This document shows positions 33,806 through 44,724 of a stretch of 64,000 bases of DNA, piece after piece. The stretch is from NCBI GenBank assembly GCA_021030905.1, contig JAGFMI010000001.1:1364001-1428000 (forward strand), written 5' to 3'. Each line of letters begins with the position of its first letter. Within the stretch, counting starts at the first letter, position 1. A program made the position numbers and the translations under genes. The DNA comes from Pyrenula massariospora. Lineage: Eukaryota; Ascomycota; Eurotiomycetes; Pyrenulales; Pyrenulaceae. Under the pieces are notes generated by a model, which saw nothing but the letters and a program-made list of their open reading frames with translations, did no database searches and was not told the DNA's origin.

Positions 33806-35617
33806 TCATTCTTGCGCCGTCAGAGGCTCCAGTGGTTCTAATTCGAGAAACAAATCCTCTCCTGGAAGGCCAGTAACAAAATTTCCTTCAGTGCTGAAGT
33901 CATGGTCATCAACAATTGTTGTCGTGAAATTAGTGTAAATGCAGGCGACTCCATAGCGGATCACTTTAAACCATTAACAACAAACATGAGTAGTAAAAGG
34001 GAATGTTCTTCTCCCAGGTGCATTTCACTTACTTTCCATAGACAGCGCCATCCCAAGACAAAGTCTGCTGCCACTTCCAAAGGCCCAAAATTGAGTGTCC
34101 ATCTCCTCACGTTGGCCATTGGAACGAATCCAACGTTCCGGTCTCCATTGAAGGGAGTCAGAGTACACCGAAGCGTCGCGGTGTAAACACCAAGCGTACG
34201 AGTTTGTCCTGACCCCGCCCGGAATATCCTTGTAAGGTCCGATTGTGGTCTTTCCAGGCGGAGTAAGACGAGGATTAGGTGCTGGGACTGTGCCACGTAG
34301 TCGCATAGATTCTTTAATGATAATGTTCAATGTTGAGACTGACTCGAGCTCTCGCGGCGCAATCATGTCGTTGCGGCTTGCGAGTTTAGAGAACAAAAGG
34401 AGCCTTTCAACAGAGCGAAGCGCCCTCTGTAACTTTCTTTGCCAATCAGGGTGCTTCGAAATTTCCCACAAGATAGAGGTAAAGGTGATCCCTAGCGAAG
34501 AATTAATTTGCTGGTGCTTTTTGAAGTCGATTATACTCACCAAATACATCTCGTGTTGCAACTAATTTAGTTAGCCACCTCTGTTCCTTAATAGAGAACG
34601 ACTTACCTAGCTGGTCTAGGAACTCGCTCGCAAGCTCATCTCTTTGCTCCGCATAAGAAGTAGCTTCATGGTCATCTTTGCCACCTTTCCGGCGCTCTTC
34701 GGTCAATGCAAAGCGCAGCTGATTATAAACAAGCGGCTTATTGCCATCCTCTGTGGTACATTCACCTGTAGCGGCAAGATCGGCTTCGGCACAGTCTACC
34801 AAGTTCCAGGCCCAACCTTCTAGATTGTGGTGCGCCTTAGAGACCCAATGTGGCACAACATTGATTCTAAGCTTTGCCAGAAATGCTGTAAGACCAGGCG
34901 CTTCAAGCAACCAGAACATGTAGTCTTTGGGATGACTTTTGAGATATTCTCCCAGCCACACGTCCCGAGCAGCCTGATTACGAACAAAATCCGTGCCCTG
35001 ACGGAGGCCAAGCATGAAAGAACTGACGATATCCAGTCCATAAGCCAAATTCAGGCCAAGAACACCACACGGAGTTCCGTCCTGGGCGGCTCTGAATAAA
35101 ATCGGCAGATAACGTTCGACCAAGATAGTGTGCAACACCTGTCGTACGTGAGATGACTGTTGAATAAACGTCTTGCTATACACATTTGTAATTCGTCGAC
35201 GGCGTGTACTATGGTCTCGGCCTAAAGATGTGAATATATTTCGCTTTCTAAGTTTCTCAGATTGCGATCTACGTGAGCCAGTTCAGAGAGTTGCCCTTAC
35301 CCGTGGTTCTGAAAAAAGTTGTACCAATCTGACTTTTCGTGGTCCCCTGAATACACAGTCCGGATACCACCATGGTAGCTGTTGACTAAGAGCTCACAAG
35401 GGCCTAGCCGAACAATGTTTCCCTTGGACTGGATGGCTTCCCAAATTGTTGACACTTCTGCGCCTTTCCAACGTCTCCACTGAATCCATAGAGGTGTTAT
35501 TGGGGCTAGCCAATGCGCATTAGGGACCTTAGCAAGCGGAGACCACCATATCGGATACAAGACGTATTTAATCAGCCCAAAAAGACACAATGTGAATATC
35601 AAGGTGCTTGCAAACAT
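33806..35617 (-). CDS. Cytochrome P450 monooxygenase
   Basis: Five exons in phase (35617-35301, 35247-34607, 34561-34541, 34491-34033, 33963-33806) give about 531 residues, the normal size. The N-terminus has a single membrane anchor (FASTLIFTLCLFGLIKYVLY) followed by a Pro-containing hinge and PLAKVP. Conserved P450 features follow: the NVYSK segment with preceding Arg-rich stretch (STRRRRITNVYSKTF), the I-helix region encoded across a 21-base mini-exon, ExxR in the K helix (IIKESMR), the PERW segment and the haem-binding loop FGSGSRLCLG with the thiolate Cys at about residue 471. It is an ER-bound mono-oxygenase of the fungal secondary-metabolism type. It is divergent from an amidinotransferase gene, with about 0.5 kb between starts, which suggests joint expression. 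The substrate is unknown. Confidence 0.93.
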
Positions 35618-36131
35618 CGCGCAGGATAACAACGCTTTCAACAGAAGTTTCCTAGCCGAACAGAAATTCTATCGGCAATTCTGAAAAGAAAATGGATACC
35701 AAAGAAAGGGGGGGCGTGAAATGTTCAGTTGGAACATACGACAGTGGTCCTTGCAGCTACTATATCGCACTTACATTTCCTATCTCCGCGTCGCATGTAA
35801 GCCATTATTAATGCATGCACTCTTGTGAAAAGTTGAAGGGCGCATTAAATCCTTGTCACTGCTCAAGTTCAGCATCGTCTCTCAGGTAAGATCAGTCATC
35901 ATTTCTTAGGTAAAAAGATTACTTATCGTCTCGCGGGTAAACATGAAATTTTTCTTGGTAAGCTGTGGTCCCAATTGCTACAGATCACGAATTTCATTAT
36001 CGTATTGTATCCACCTGTAATGACAGCAATGGCAAAGACTTTGTATAAATCCATCACCGGTACTTTCATTTTTGTAGTCTGGGATCATCTCCCTAGTTGT
36101 TCCCGCCGGTGTGGTGCAATACCGAAGCGAA
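35618..36131. promoter_or_regulatory. Shared promoter of the P450 and amidinotransferase genes
   Basis: About 0.5 kb between two divergent starts. At 35871-35940 it carries three imperfect copies of a short unit ending in GGTAA (CGTCTCTCAGGTAA, CATTTCTTAGGTAA, CGTCTCGCGGGTAA). Their ends lie 24 and 27 bases apart. These are candidate binding sites of a shared regulator; that role is inferred. Confidence 0.5.
35871..35940. repeat. Three-copy imperfect direct repeat in a divergent promoter
   Basis: The copies end at 35889, 35913 and 35940. They share a core of C/T-rich sequence plus (A/G)GGTAA. Spacing of 24 and 27 bases is somewhat more than two helical turns. Confidence 0.55.
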
Positions 36132-37244
36132 ATGATGGGCTCAGTCAACTTTTCGCTCGCCCAATACGGCAGCAAGCTTTCAGCTGAGGAAAAATTCCTT
36201 GATCCGCCAGTGTCAGCGGATAACGAATGGTCGACTCTTCGCTCAGTGATCGTAGGTCGAGCTGAGCATTCTTGCTTCCCAGACGAGCCTCGTCGAATGA
36301 TCGATGCGACTATGCCTGGGAAATACCGTCATCGTTTCCACGCCAATTCTCCATTTCCAGCTGAAATCGTTCGTCTTGCCAGCTTAGAGCTGGAAGGTCT
36401 CTGCGAGCTTCTCAGGCGTGAAGGCGTCCAGGTGCACCGGGCTGAAGAAGTTGATTGGCTCCAGGCTAAAGGTTATACAGCTGCAATGCCCCGGGATGCT
36501 TTGCTGGTTGTCGGCAACACTATCATTGAATCTTGTTTCGCCTGGCAATGTCGGGCGCGGGAAGTGGAGTTGTCACTGGGCTCTTTGCTGTGTGAATTAG
36601 AAAGGCGTCCATCAGTCCGAATCGTGAGAGCTCCTGTCAATAATGATTCCACGTCTATCTACCGAGACGTTGCTGACAACAGCATGAATCAATTTGCTAT
36701 CAACAACAGTCGTCCCGCTTTTGATGCAGCAGATTTCATGCGCTTCGGTAAGACAATTATTGCACAGTTGAGCAATGTGACAAATGCTATGGGGATCCAG
36801 TACGTTCGGGACAGACTTCCGCGAGGGTACAAAGTGGAGCTCTTGGAGGTGACTGATCCGCATGCCATGCATATCGACGCCACGCTTTTACCTTTAAAGA
36901 ATGGTCTCTTAGTCTACAATCCCGACAGGGTGGTGGCGGAGACCCTACGTCAGCACTCGATTTTTACAAGCTGGGATTTGGTAGCTTTTCCATTCGCGCA
37001 GCAGATCAAGCTTCGCGAGGCCGAGGAGGTTGGTGTTCCACGATTCATGACCAGTGCATGGCTAGCGATGAACCTATTGGTCCTTGTGAAAAATCGCGTA
37101 ATCGTGGAAGAACTTGACGTTGACTTTGCGACGTGGCTCGAGGAGAGAGACATGATAGTATTTCGATTGCCCTTCCGCCATGTACATGCCCTGGGGGGAA
37201 GCTTTCATTGTGCCACAGTAGACCTATACAGATGCTCAGCTTGA
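36132..37244 (+). CDS. Amidinotransferase, glycine amidinotransferase (AGAT) family
   Basis: Intronless, about 370 residues from the ATG at 36132 (upstream codons in frame begin only with GTG). AGAT-type enzymes move the amidino group of L-arginine to an amine acceptor, forming ornithine and a guanidino product, through a covalent amidino-cysteine. Family landmarks are all present: NEWSTLRSVIVGRAEHSCFP near the start, FDAADFMRFGKTIIAQ with the catalytic-type Asp198, PHAMHIDATLLPL with His247, and LGGSFHCATVDLYR with nucleophile Cys360 close to the C-terminus. No mitochondrial targeting sequence is evident, unlike animal AGAT. Fungi mostly lack creatine synthesis, so the acceptor is likely an unusual amine. 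Bacterial relatives act in natural-product pathways. The divergent P450 neighbour supports that view but does not prove it. Confidence 0.93.
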   Translation: MMGSVNFSLAQYGSKLSAEEKFLDPPVSADNEWSTLRSVIVGRAEHSCFPDEPRRMIDATMPGKYRHRFHANSPFPAEIVRLASLELEGLCELLRREGVQVHRAEEVDWLQAKGYTAAMPRDALLVVGNTIIESCFAWQCRAREVELSLGSLLCELERRPSVRIVRAPVNNDSTSIYRDVADNSMNQFAINNSRPAFDAADFMRFGKTIIAQLSNVTNAMGIQYVRDRLPRGYKVELLEVTDPHAMHIDATLLPLKNGLLVYNPDRVVAETLRQHSIFTSWDLVAFPFAQQIKLREAEEVGVPRFMTSAWLAMNLLVLVKNRVIVEELDVDFATWLEERDMIVFRLPFRHVHALGGSFHCATVDLYRCSA

Positions 37245-37338
37245 GCTTTGGGGCGTGATAGTTGAGTCGGTGCCTCTCAGAATTCGGTCGGCAAACAACG
37301 GCAAAGAAATTACAGTAGGGTGGCAGTACCCGAGTAGA

Positions 37339-37518
37339 ATGGGTGAAGTTTGTAAAGCATTAATAATTTGCTTATCTTTTTCTAGTCTTTTGTCGACCTG
37401 CTTTGAAGCTGCAACCAGCATCGCAACAGCTGTGAGTTACACGAGTGTCAGTGATGATGGAGGAGCCTGTTCTCTTGGACAAATGTGTGGAAGGGTGATC
37501 AACGCATCGGGATTCTAG
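37339..37518 (+). CDS. Possible small secreted peptide, 59 residues
   Basis: A short frame starting 95 bases after the amidinotransferase stop, on the same strand. It begins with a hydrophobic segment resembling a signal peptide (KALIICLSFSSLLSTCFEA). It ends in a short polar part with two cysteines (GGACSLGQMCGRVINASGF). No family is recognised, and a frame of this length can arise by chance. It is listed because of the signal-like start and its position next to the P450/amidinotransferase pair. Transcript or proteomic evidence would decide. Confidence 0.22.
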   Translation: MGEVCKALIICLSFSSLLSTCFEAATSIATAVSYTSVSDDGGACSLGQMCGRVINASGF

Positions 37519-39443
37519 GATATGACTGACCATAGGGAAGACAATAGCCGCATCATGGCCGTCGAACCCTTTAGATATAGTCCATTTTATGCAGATTTCC
37601 CCTTGTGGCTAGGGATGCAGCAACGAGCGAAAGATAGGCTGCAATGTTGACCAACGGCCCATTTTCGTTGGTCAACCCGATTACCCTACCCATGATTCTT
37701 TTCTTCAAAAGAAATCCATGTCTTGTCCTGGGCTTTTCCTGATACGGAGGTTGTAGACTTGGTCGAACGGGCTACCATGAACTGCCGGCCGCCTCGAGGT
37801 TTTGACTAAGCAGGCTTTTTGACGTACGTGGCGAGTAACAATTTGCCGTTCCAAGAGAACAAGTGTGGGCACCACAAGCGATTCTCAGCGATTTCGATAC
37901 GATTATCCGAAAAAAAGCAAAAAGACTTAGGTCAACGAGACTGAGATACGGTAAATGATTCAGTCAAATGAGGGAAAAGGTCTGCAACAATAGCGGCTAC
38001 ACCTGCATCGTACGGGATGTTCCGTCCCCCCAACGAATGCAAGACTTTTCAAGTCCCGATCGAAATAGATTGCGCCATAGGTACGCCTAGCAAAAGAAAT
38101 TCTTGCGATTATGGTCTAAATATTCTAATGTATGCTTGAGATTTGCGAGGGCTGAAAAGCGCCGCGTCAGCCACCTCAAACTTCCTTGGGTTCAGCGCGT
38201 CGGCCCCCACCTCCCCGTAAATCTAAAGGGGACTAACCTCGTGAGCCGTCTTCTACCACCTGCCCAAGCTGCCGTCATCATTGCAGCCTGAACACCCTGC
38301 ATGCCATGCAGTTTAATGGAGGATTCTATGTGCTCATATTCAAACAGAGGTTTGAATGAATGCCATTTCAGCGAGCACAAAAGCTGTCATAAGAGCAGGT
38401 GCGACGCGACATCATCCTTAATCCCATCGCAGACCAGGCTGAAAGGGAAAATCAAAGTGAAGATGGGTTAGCTATAAGCATACAAAAAACAAGTAATCGG
38501 AAGCGACGAAAAAAAGAAAGAAACCGCAAGTGGACACGGAACTGGTTATGAGACTCTTGCCGAAGCTGATATCCACTCTGCAAAGCCCAACCGAGCCTTG
38601 AGGATCAGCATTAGGTACTGATATATTTTTTTGCACCCTTGATTACAACTTTTTATCATAGCAAGCTGATCCCTTCGAAGGAACTTATTGCACGCATTGC
38701 TCTGCTGCTAATGCGGCCGAAGGTCATCAAGACCTAGTGCCACAAGCCGGAACGCTCATACTGGTGGGCAGCCGAGCAGCGTTACTAGATTCTCGAATTC
38801 TAGTTCTTGACTTACTCGCAATGCAGACTGATATTTATAAAGCTTACTATTCTTCCGAAAATTAACACCACGTAGTCCTTCAAGAACACGATCTGTATCC
38901 AATGAACATTCTCGCGTATAAGTAACTTCCCTGGCGGGCTCACCAAAAGTCTTAGGGAGACCTCTCTAGCATCCGTTTGGCCAGCATCATTGGTTACCAC
39001 GCTCCATTACTTTTTAATCATCAATTCAGGGTGGCTTGATTCTTTTTTCGATTGAGGAAATTGGTGTGTAAATATCGGCAGGACGGGAGTTTTAGATCTT
39101 GCCACTTCGTGTCACGTCTGTTTCGTATTGTGCTGTAAATAAATGCATCACAGGCGACTAAACCTTGGCCCCATCTTTGGCTTCCACTGAAGTGCGTCAC
39201 AGGGTTCTCCTTTGAAATTCGAATTAGCGTACTGTGCTCTCTAAAGCTATATATTATTTTTTCTAATCTTTCTGCCACTTTATCTGGTGTCAGTCAATCA
39301 TCTTCTAATTTGCTATGACCCGGTCATCTAAGACAACGGTATGGTCCATTTTGCAGTTGTTCCTAAGTATCTAGTGAGTCTTGGAGACATTAGGGTTGTT
39401 ATTTCCTTGAATACGCTTTGAAAGCGACTCACCCAAGGGTATC
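37519..39443. other. Gene-poor stretch, nothing recognised
   Basis: About 1.9 kb with only short frames on both strands and no family resemblance. I saw no terminal inverted repeats, transposase or reverse-transcriptase-like peptide. It separates the P450/amidinotransferase pair from the rhodopsin-domain gene, whose promoter must lie at the right end. Confidence 0.4.
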
Positions 39444-40634
39444 ATGGCTCAACATCCTGATCCCCAGAAGAATGACGGTGATGGCGTGATGGAGTCTCTT
39501 GCGGTCTGCATGGTTCTTTCTTTCCTCGCGGTCCTTGCTCGTTTCGCATCACGGAAGATCCAAAATTCAAGTTTGTTGGTTTCAGATTACTTCATTGTAA
39601 TCGGACTGGCTGGAGCTTGGGCCCTCTCGCTTGCCACCATACAGAGTAAGCAGTCTATCCCACCAAATCACCGTTGCCTGACAGCAGCATCCAGCAAATA
39701 AAATTGGCTCTGCAAAGAACTTCGGGGTCAACCCTGTGGCTACCATACGTAAAATCAGTATTGTGAGTCTTACTTGAACTCAGTTTCTGCCGGCTTCTAA
39801 GTCACGACAAGATGGCATTTTGTATCCAGATTCTATACGGCACATTCCAAAGTGTTATTAAGATATCGATCTTGCTCCTCGTTCGCCATCTTTTCCCCGG
39901 AAAGGACATGATAATAGCAACCAACGTTATTGGCGCACTTGTCATTATGTGGGGTCTTTCACTGGATTTGGTTGCTGTTTTCTCCTGTAACCCTATCCAC
40001 GGGTATTGGGACGTTACGATCAGTCAAAATGCATCAATCATTCCCAATTCTTTCTTGGGAACGCCATACCAAACATGATTCTTGATCTCGCCATTCTTTG
40101 CCTTCCTATCCACAAAGTGTGGCGTCTGCAGATGTCGACAAAATCCAGAGCTGCTATTATAGGCATCTTTTTACTTGGCATCTTGTAAGTTCATTTTAAA
40201 ATGTATACCCAACTTCGTTGAGGCTGACAAATTTTCTTTATTAGTGTCGTTATTACTAGCGCGCTACGGATCTACTTCTCAGTTACCTCACAACGAAGTA
40301 AGCCGTGTTAGACATCTGCTATACTTTTGCTAACCTCAGATTTGTAGTGATCCACCCAGGTGTTGCGCTTTGGACTGGCGTCGAGATCAACGTCGCAGTG
40401 ATCTGCGCATGTCTGCCTACAATCCGGCCTGTGCTGCGACATCTCTTCACTACTCCCCTGAAGGGTATGTTATCGATGAAGAGCAAGAGTCATGGGTCAA
40501 ATGATACTTCTCGAAGGAATCTTACAAGCCTGTCTTCCAAAAATTACCATTACCAGGGCGAAGAGGCCCAGCATCTGCCTGAATATAGTATGGATTCTTT
40601 GACGGCTGGTAGAGCTCATTATCATGAAGTTTGA
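39444..40634 (+). pseudogene. PTH11-like fungal rhodopsin-domain membrane protein, with a frameshift
   Basis: Exons 39444-39645, 39695-39762, 39812-40184, 40245-40297 and 40348-40634 carry a seven-helix fungal rhodopsin-domain (SAT4/PTH11-like) protein. Landmarks are LVSDYFIVIGLAGAW, YGTFQSVIKISILLLVRHLFP, CNPIHGYWD, FFLGNAIPNMILDLAILCLP and VAVICACLPTIRPVL. The family often acts as plasma-membrane sensors, but most members are uncharacterised. Within exon 3 the frame changes between GYWD and SKCINHSQFFLGNAIPN, near 40005-40025. Exon 3 is one base short of what splicing phase needs, and no intron fits there. Either the gene has a one-base deletion or this is a sequence error. All other junctions are in phase and the C-terminal Ser/His-rich tail looks intact, so any damage is recent. 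Confidence 0.72.
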
Positions 40635-43480
40635 AGGTGCTTGTTTCTACTGTGTGAGAGCACGGCTGGTCATTTCTCGATAGGAGCGAATGCTCAGGGA
40701 TTGACCTTTCACAACTATTGAAGTTGATTTATGATGAATTTGGAATTTTTCTATCGGAAGGACGACTGTAAATCCACGTGGGAAACGCAAGGAGCGAAAT
40801 CCTCATCTAGTTATAGTACCTCACTGTACCTGTAAGATTAACCATAGGAAGGATTATATTGTCCGAACTAAGACAGTTCGTAATTCATTCAGAGAGTGCC
40901 ACCACAGCTTCGTTTTACTTTCAGTCTCGGTGCTACGTAAATCCTTGTCCAGACAAAATCTGACTTTGAAACATATGTTTCTGACCTATCTATAAATTCA
41001 ATAAGCTTATCACCGCCATTCTTGCTTCAATTCCTCTATCTCACTCCTTCAAACCCTCACTTTTCCCCAGCCACTTTACTCCCTAGCCCTGTTTTCCGGT
41101 TATTTACCTTATTTAATCCACTCCTCTTCCTCCTTTGAGTTTTCATCTAAACCCTTTTTTAAATTCACATGTACACTTTGGTTTTGGGGTTCCAGGAGGG
41201 TGCCTGGATGGTAGGCGGGCCAATTCCACCGACAATGCAGGCGGGCTCTTTGAGCCCTTACTAAATGGAGTTTTTCTTTAGCGTAGCTCCGACAGAAGAT
41301 GTTGGTTGACCTTGTTTCTCTTGGACTATGTTCAGGCGAGTACAGGGTAGATATAGACCTTGACGTCATAACTGCGGTTGGATGAGTTCGGGACTTTTAA
41401 TCTAGAGCTCCGCCAAAGGGTTACGATTTCGTTGGTTGTTCGTTCCTCCGCGCAGGTTTGCGCTTGTTAGCTTGATGGCGTGTATGTGACGGGCAGACAG
41501 GAATCAATTTGTGAAAAGGGTGCGATGCTATGTAGTAAAAGACGAATGGGGAAATCAGGGAGCCCCATGCTTGGTCTTACTACTTGTAGAGCCTTGGGGG
41601 TATGAAAGAGTTCAAGATGTGTTAGGAAAGTCCATATGCCAAACAATGCCTTAAAAAGAAGTAGCTTAAAATGTTGTCGGAGAAAGAAAAGGGGGGCAAA
41701 TTTTAGTGCTGGTAAATATACAGTAGATTCAATTGCCGGTAACAGCCAGCCCGGGCATCCATACCGCCGATCTCATGGACAATAAGCCGTTCTTTGCCGC
41801 AATTTCGAGCAACGTGAGAGAGAGACATGAGTGAAGTAGTATCCACATTATAAAGGAGCTTTTCCGATACAGTGCATGTATCTCATCCAAACGAAATGCC
41901 GCCAAAATTCTCAGAAGCGTTGCGCCGGCTTTATCGCCTAGGGTTTCTGGGTCTGACTTGCTTCCGTTTCGGTGATAAGCCTGATATTCATGGTAGCTAT
42001 TGTCTTCAGTGGTTTCAGGATAATTCCTGCATCTTCTTCGAGCAGAAGGCGTTCCAAAACGACTAAACTTCCGTCATTCGAATACCTCTGGAGTATCCCC
42101 AAGACTCGTCCATCTGGACAGGCAATACTCTTGATGAGTCAACCAAATCCTGCTCACACTTCTTTCGAGATCTAGGAGAGCACTTGTTGTTCTTTGATGC
42201 CTGCTCCAATGAGTCGAAAATGGGACAGAGGATCTCGAAAGCGAATAATTTTTGACCAGGAACAATCTAAGGTACTCTTCGACTCTTTCACTCCTTTTGT
42301 GCATGCGTGTGTCTCTCTCTCTGCCAAATTTGACAGTCGCTAACATCAGGTAACGTCACCGTAGTAGACATCGCTCTTGCGCCTCTCCCTTTGCCGGCCA
42401 GCAATATGCAAATCCGTCGGGGGCTCGATAGCAATGAATGTCATCGTTGGGTATTCAGTGCCATTTTTGACCTATAAGGTGGAGAATCCTCCTCTCCGAA
42501 CAAATCTTGATTTTTGCGTTTCATCCTACTCAACCTTCAAGCAATGAGGACTGCAAGGGTTTAGTGGTCAACGGACGGCAAGCCGGGTTCTTTCTTGCTT
42601 TTTCCGTCTGCACCCTACTCAGCCGTAAGGCTAACAAGCAAAAATTTGCGGGTCCTCTCGGCTTAGCGCCTGCAGATATCGGAGGCCCTGAATTGCCTCC
42701 CAATGGTTCGCTATGTCTCTCATCCAACGAGAGTGTCGCATACACACAGTAATTCTCTGGACGACTTCTTAGCTTTGGATCCCGACGGGAAAGAACAGGC
42801 TTTTGGCCAGGGTGCGAGTGTAGAAGTGGTACATCCTTAGCTTTCATAGTATCGCGGACCCTGTGCTGTCAAGAATCCTAGGCATTGATCTTATGGCTTA
42901 CAGAATGGACTTGTTAGGGATTCGAAACGGGACGCCCGCAGATTTTGGGAGATCTGGAAGGCTCCTCTCTCGGCAGTTCTACAGAGAGCTCTGCCTCAAA
43001 CAGACTCAGTGATACGATCTGTTTACCTCTTGGAAGTAAAAGTAGAATATCGGTATGAGTGGAGTAGCACGGATGAAGCCGCCTGGAGAGTCTTAGTGGC
43101 TAAAGACAAGGTAAATCAACGCCGAGCTCACCTAACCCGCTTTTATATATCGTTTACCTACCGTTTATCCTCGTACTCATCCTATATTATCAGAAAGATG
43201 TGGCCTACGAAATCCCTGGAAGTTGGGAAACTGCACAGTATTACGCTAGAAATGCAGCCTATAGAATCTATTCACATCGATAGATCAATTATTGGATCCA
43301 AAAAAGTCTGCTTGGTTAGGTATGCGCACACCGACTTTGGAGGGCGTTGCCCTCACCGAACAGCACAAAATTGTGCTAGCGCTCTAGTCCCTGCCTCAAG
43401 GCGTACTCATCTAAGAAGGCAGATTACACTAAAGGCCACACACTCTTTCCACATCCTTGTATACACTGTTTGCCTAAATT
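40635..43480. other. Gene-poor stretch, nothing recognised
   Basis: About 2.8 kb with scattered frames under 110 codons that look like chance openings. The region around 40980-41110 is rich in CT/TC. I found no gene, repeat boundary or structured RNA I could support. Confidence 0.4.
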
Positions 43481-44724
43481 CTAGGCTCTGGATTTTCGAA
43501 CGCGTTGACGTTTATAATCAACATATCCACTCCCACATTGCTGGACAATAGGGACGAGCAAGACCAAAGCGACGACCTGGCCAAACCCCCACGTGTTCTC
43601 AGAGTCTCCATGGAGGAACGGTTGATTCGAGATCCTGATCGCAACGGCCATGTACAAATGCAGGGGATACTGCCCGAACGCAACCAAAATCACCAATAAT
43701 CGCAAAATCGAAATGAGCAACAGATTGAGAGTAGACAAAAATTGGCAACAAATCCCGGAGTGATGATCTTCGTAAGAAGTCGGAGGGTTCTGCGAAGATT
43801 CGACGGGGATAGCTAAATCAGAACCAACGTACATAACTAAATCAGAATGGACAGTAGGATATCCGCTTGATACTTGATCCCGATGGGCGGACCTAGGTTT
43901 GGTGAAAATTGCACAACCCAACAGCGACGCAAACATGCTGAAGCAAGTAACGCCAAGGTATATCTTGTCAACGTATGGATGTGAGGAGTTGGGCGTTGCA
44001 ATGCGTCCGTAGTGAAAACAACGGGCGGCTACGTTGTCATTCCATTTCCCAAGTCGGATGCCGTATAGAATGACGAAGATCAAGAAAAGCACACCAAACA
44101 AGGCGAAAGCAACAATTTGAGACGCAAGAAAGGAGACGCTGGCGAGAACTTTTGAAGGCGGGCTCTCCAGCTTCTCATCTTCCCAGAACTTTGGTATCAA
44201 CGACCACAGGGGCAAAAGAGAAACGACGTATGATGCGCTGCAGAGCCAGTTAGCGATCCATTGATCCGGACGTGAAGGCCACACCGACGCGCTTACCCTG
44301 TAAAACTCACTATATCGTAAATAATGTGGCAATGATAGAGACTCAGGGCTCCCCATTGAGATAGAGTAGCAACTAGGAGAGAGATCCCTAATCCTTCAGC
44401 ATGAGAAATTGTGATGGGAGAACAACTAACCAGTAATTGATTGAACAGTGGAAAGGATTTTGACAACGCGTCTCAAAGCCGTGAATTGTAAAGCGAGAAG
44501 CGAATCCGGATCTCTTTCATGGTCATTCTTTTCAGCGGAATGTAGGATGATAGTGGTCCACACAGAGAGGATAATGGAGACGCCGGCCTGGATTGCAAAG
44601 GCGATAAGGATCTAGGAAGTGTTCGGGTCAGCCTCGTCATTCTGCTCATTGAGAAAGCATCTCTTACACCCAGGCCAGCGATGTCGCTGTTCGGGCTCCC
44701 AGGGCTGACACATTCTTGTGTCAT
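43481..44724 (-). CDS. Uncharacterised multi-pass membrane protein of filamentous fungi
   Basis: Four exons in phase (44724-44668, 44611-44431, 44387-44297, 44237-43481) give about 361 residues. The N-terminus (SPNSDIAGLG) leads directly into the first of about seven hydrophobic segments (ILIAFAIQAGVSIILSVWTT, GISLLVATLSQWGALSLY, ASYVVSLLPLWSLIP, ASQIVAFALFGVLFLIFVIL, IYLGVTCFSMFASLLGCAIF, LNLLLISILRLLVILVAF). The last one carries the motif WGFGQVVALVLLVPIVQQ, which recurs in a family of fungal membrane proteins with no known function. The C-terminus is short and basic. No enzymatic motif is visible. The model depends on accepting short introns of about 45-60 bases, and phase agrees at each. 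Confidence 0.78.

Noticed and set aside
43009-43551. 180-codon plus-strand frame before the multi-pass membrane protein end
   Set aside because: No start context, no family resemblance, mixed composition; overlaps the 3' end of the opposite gene.
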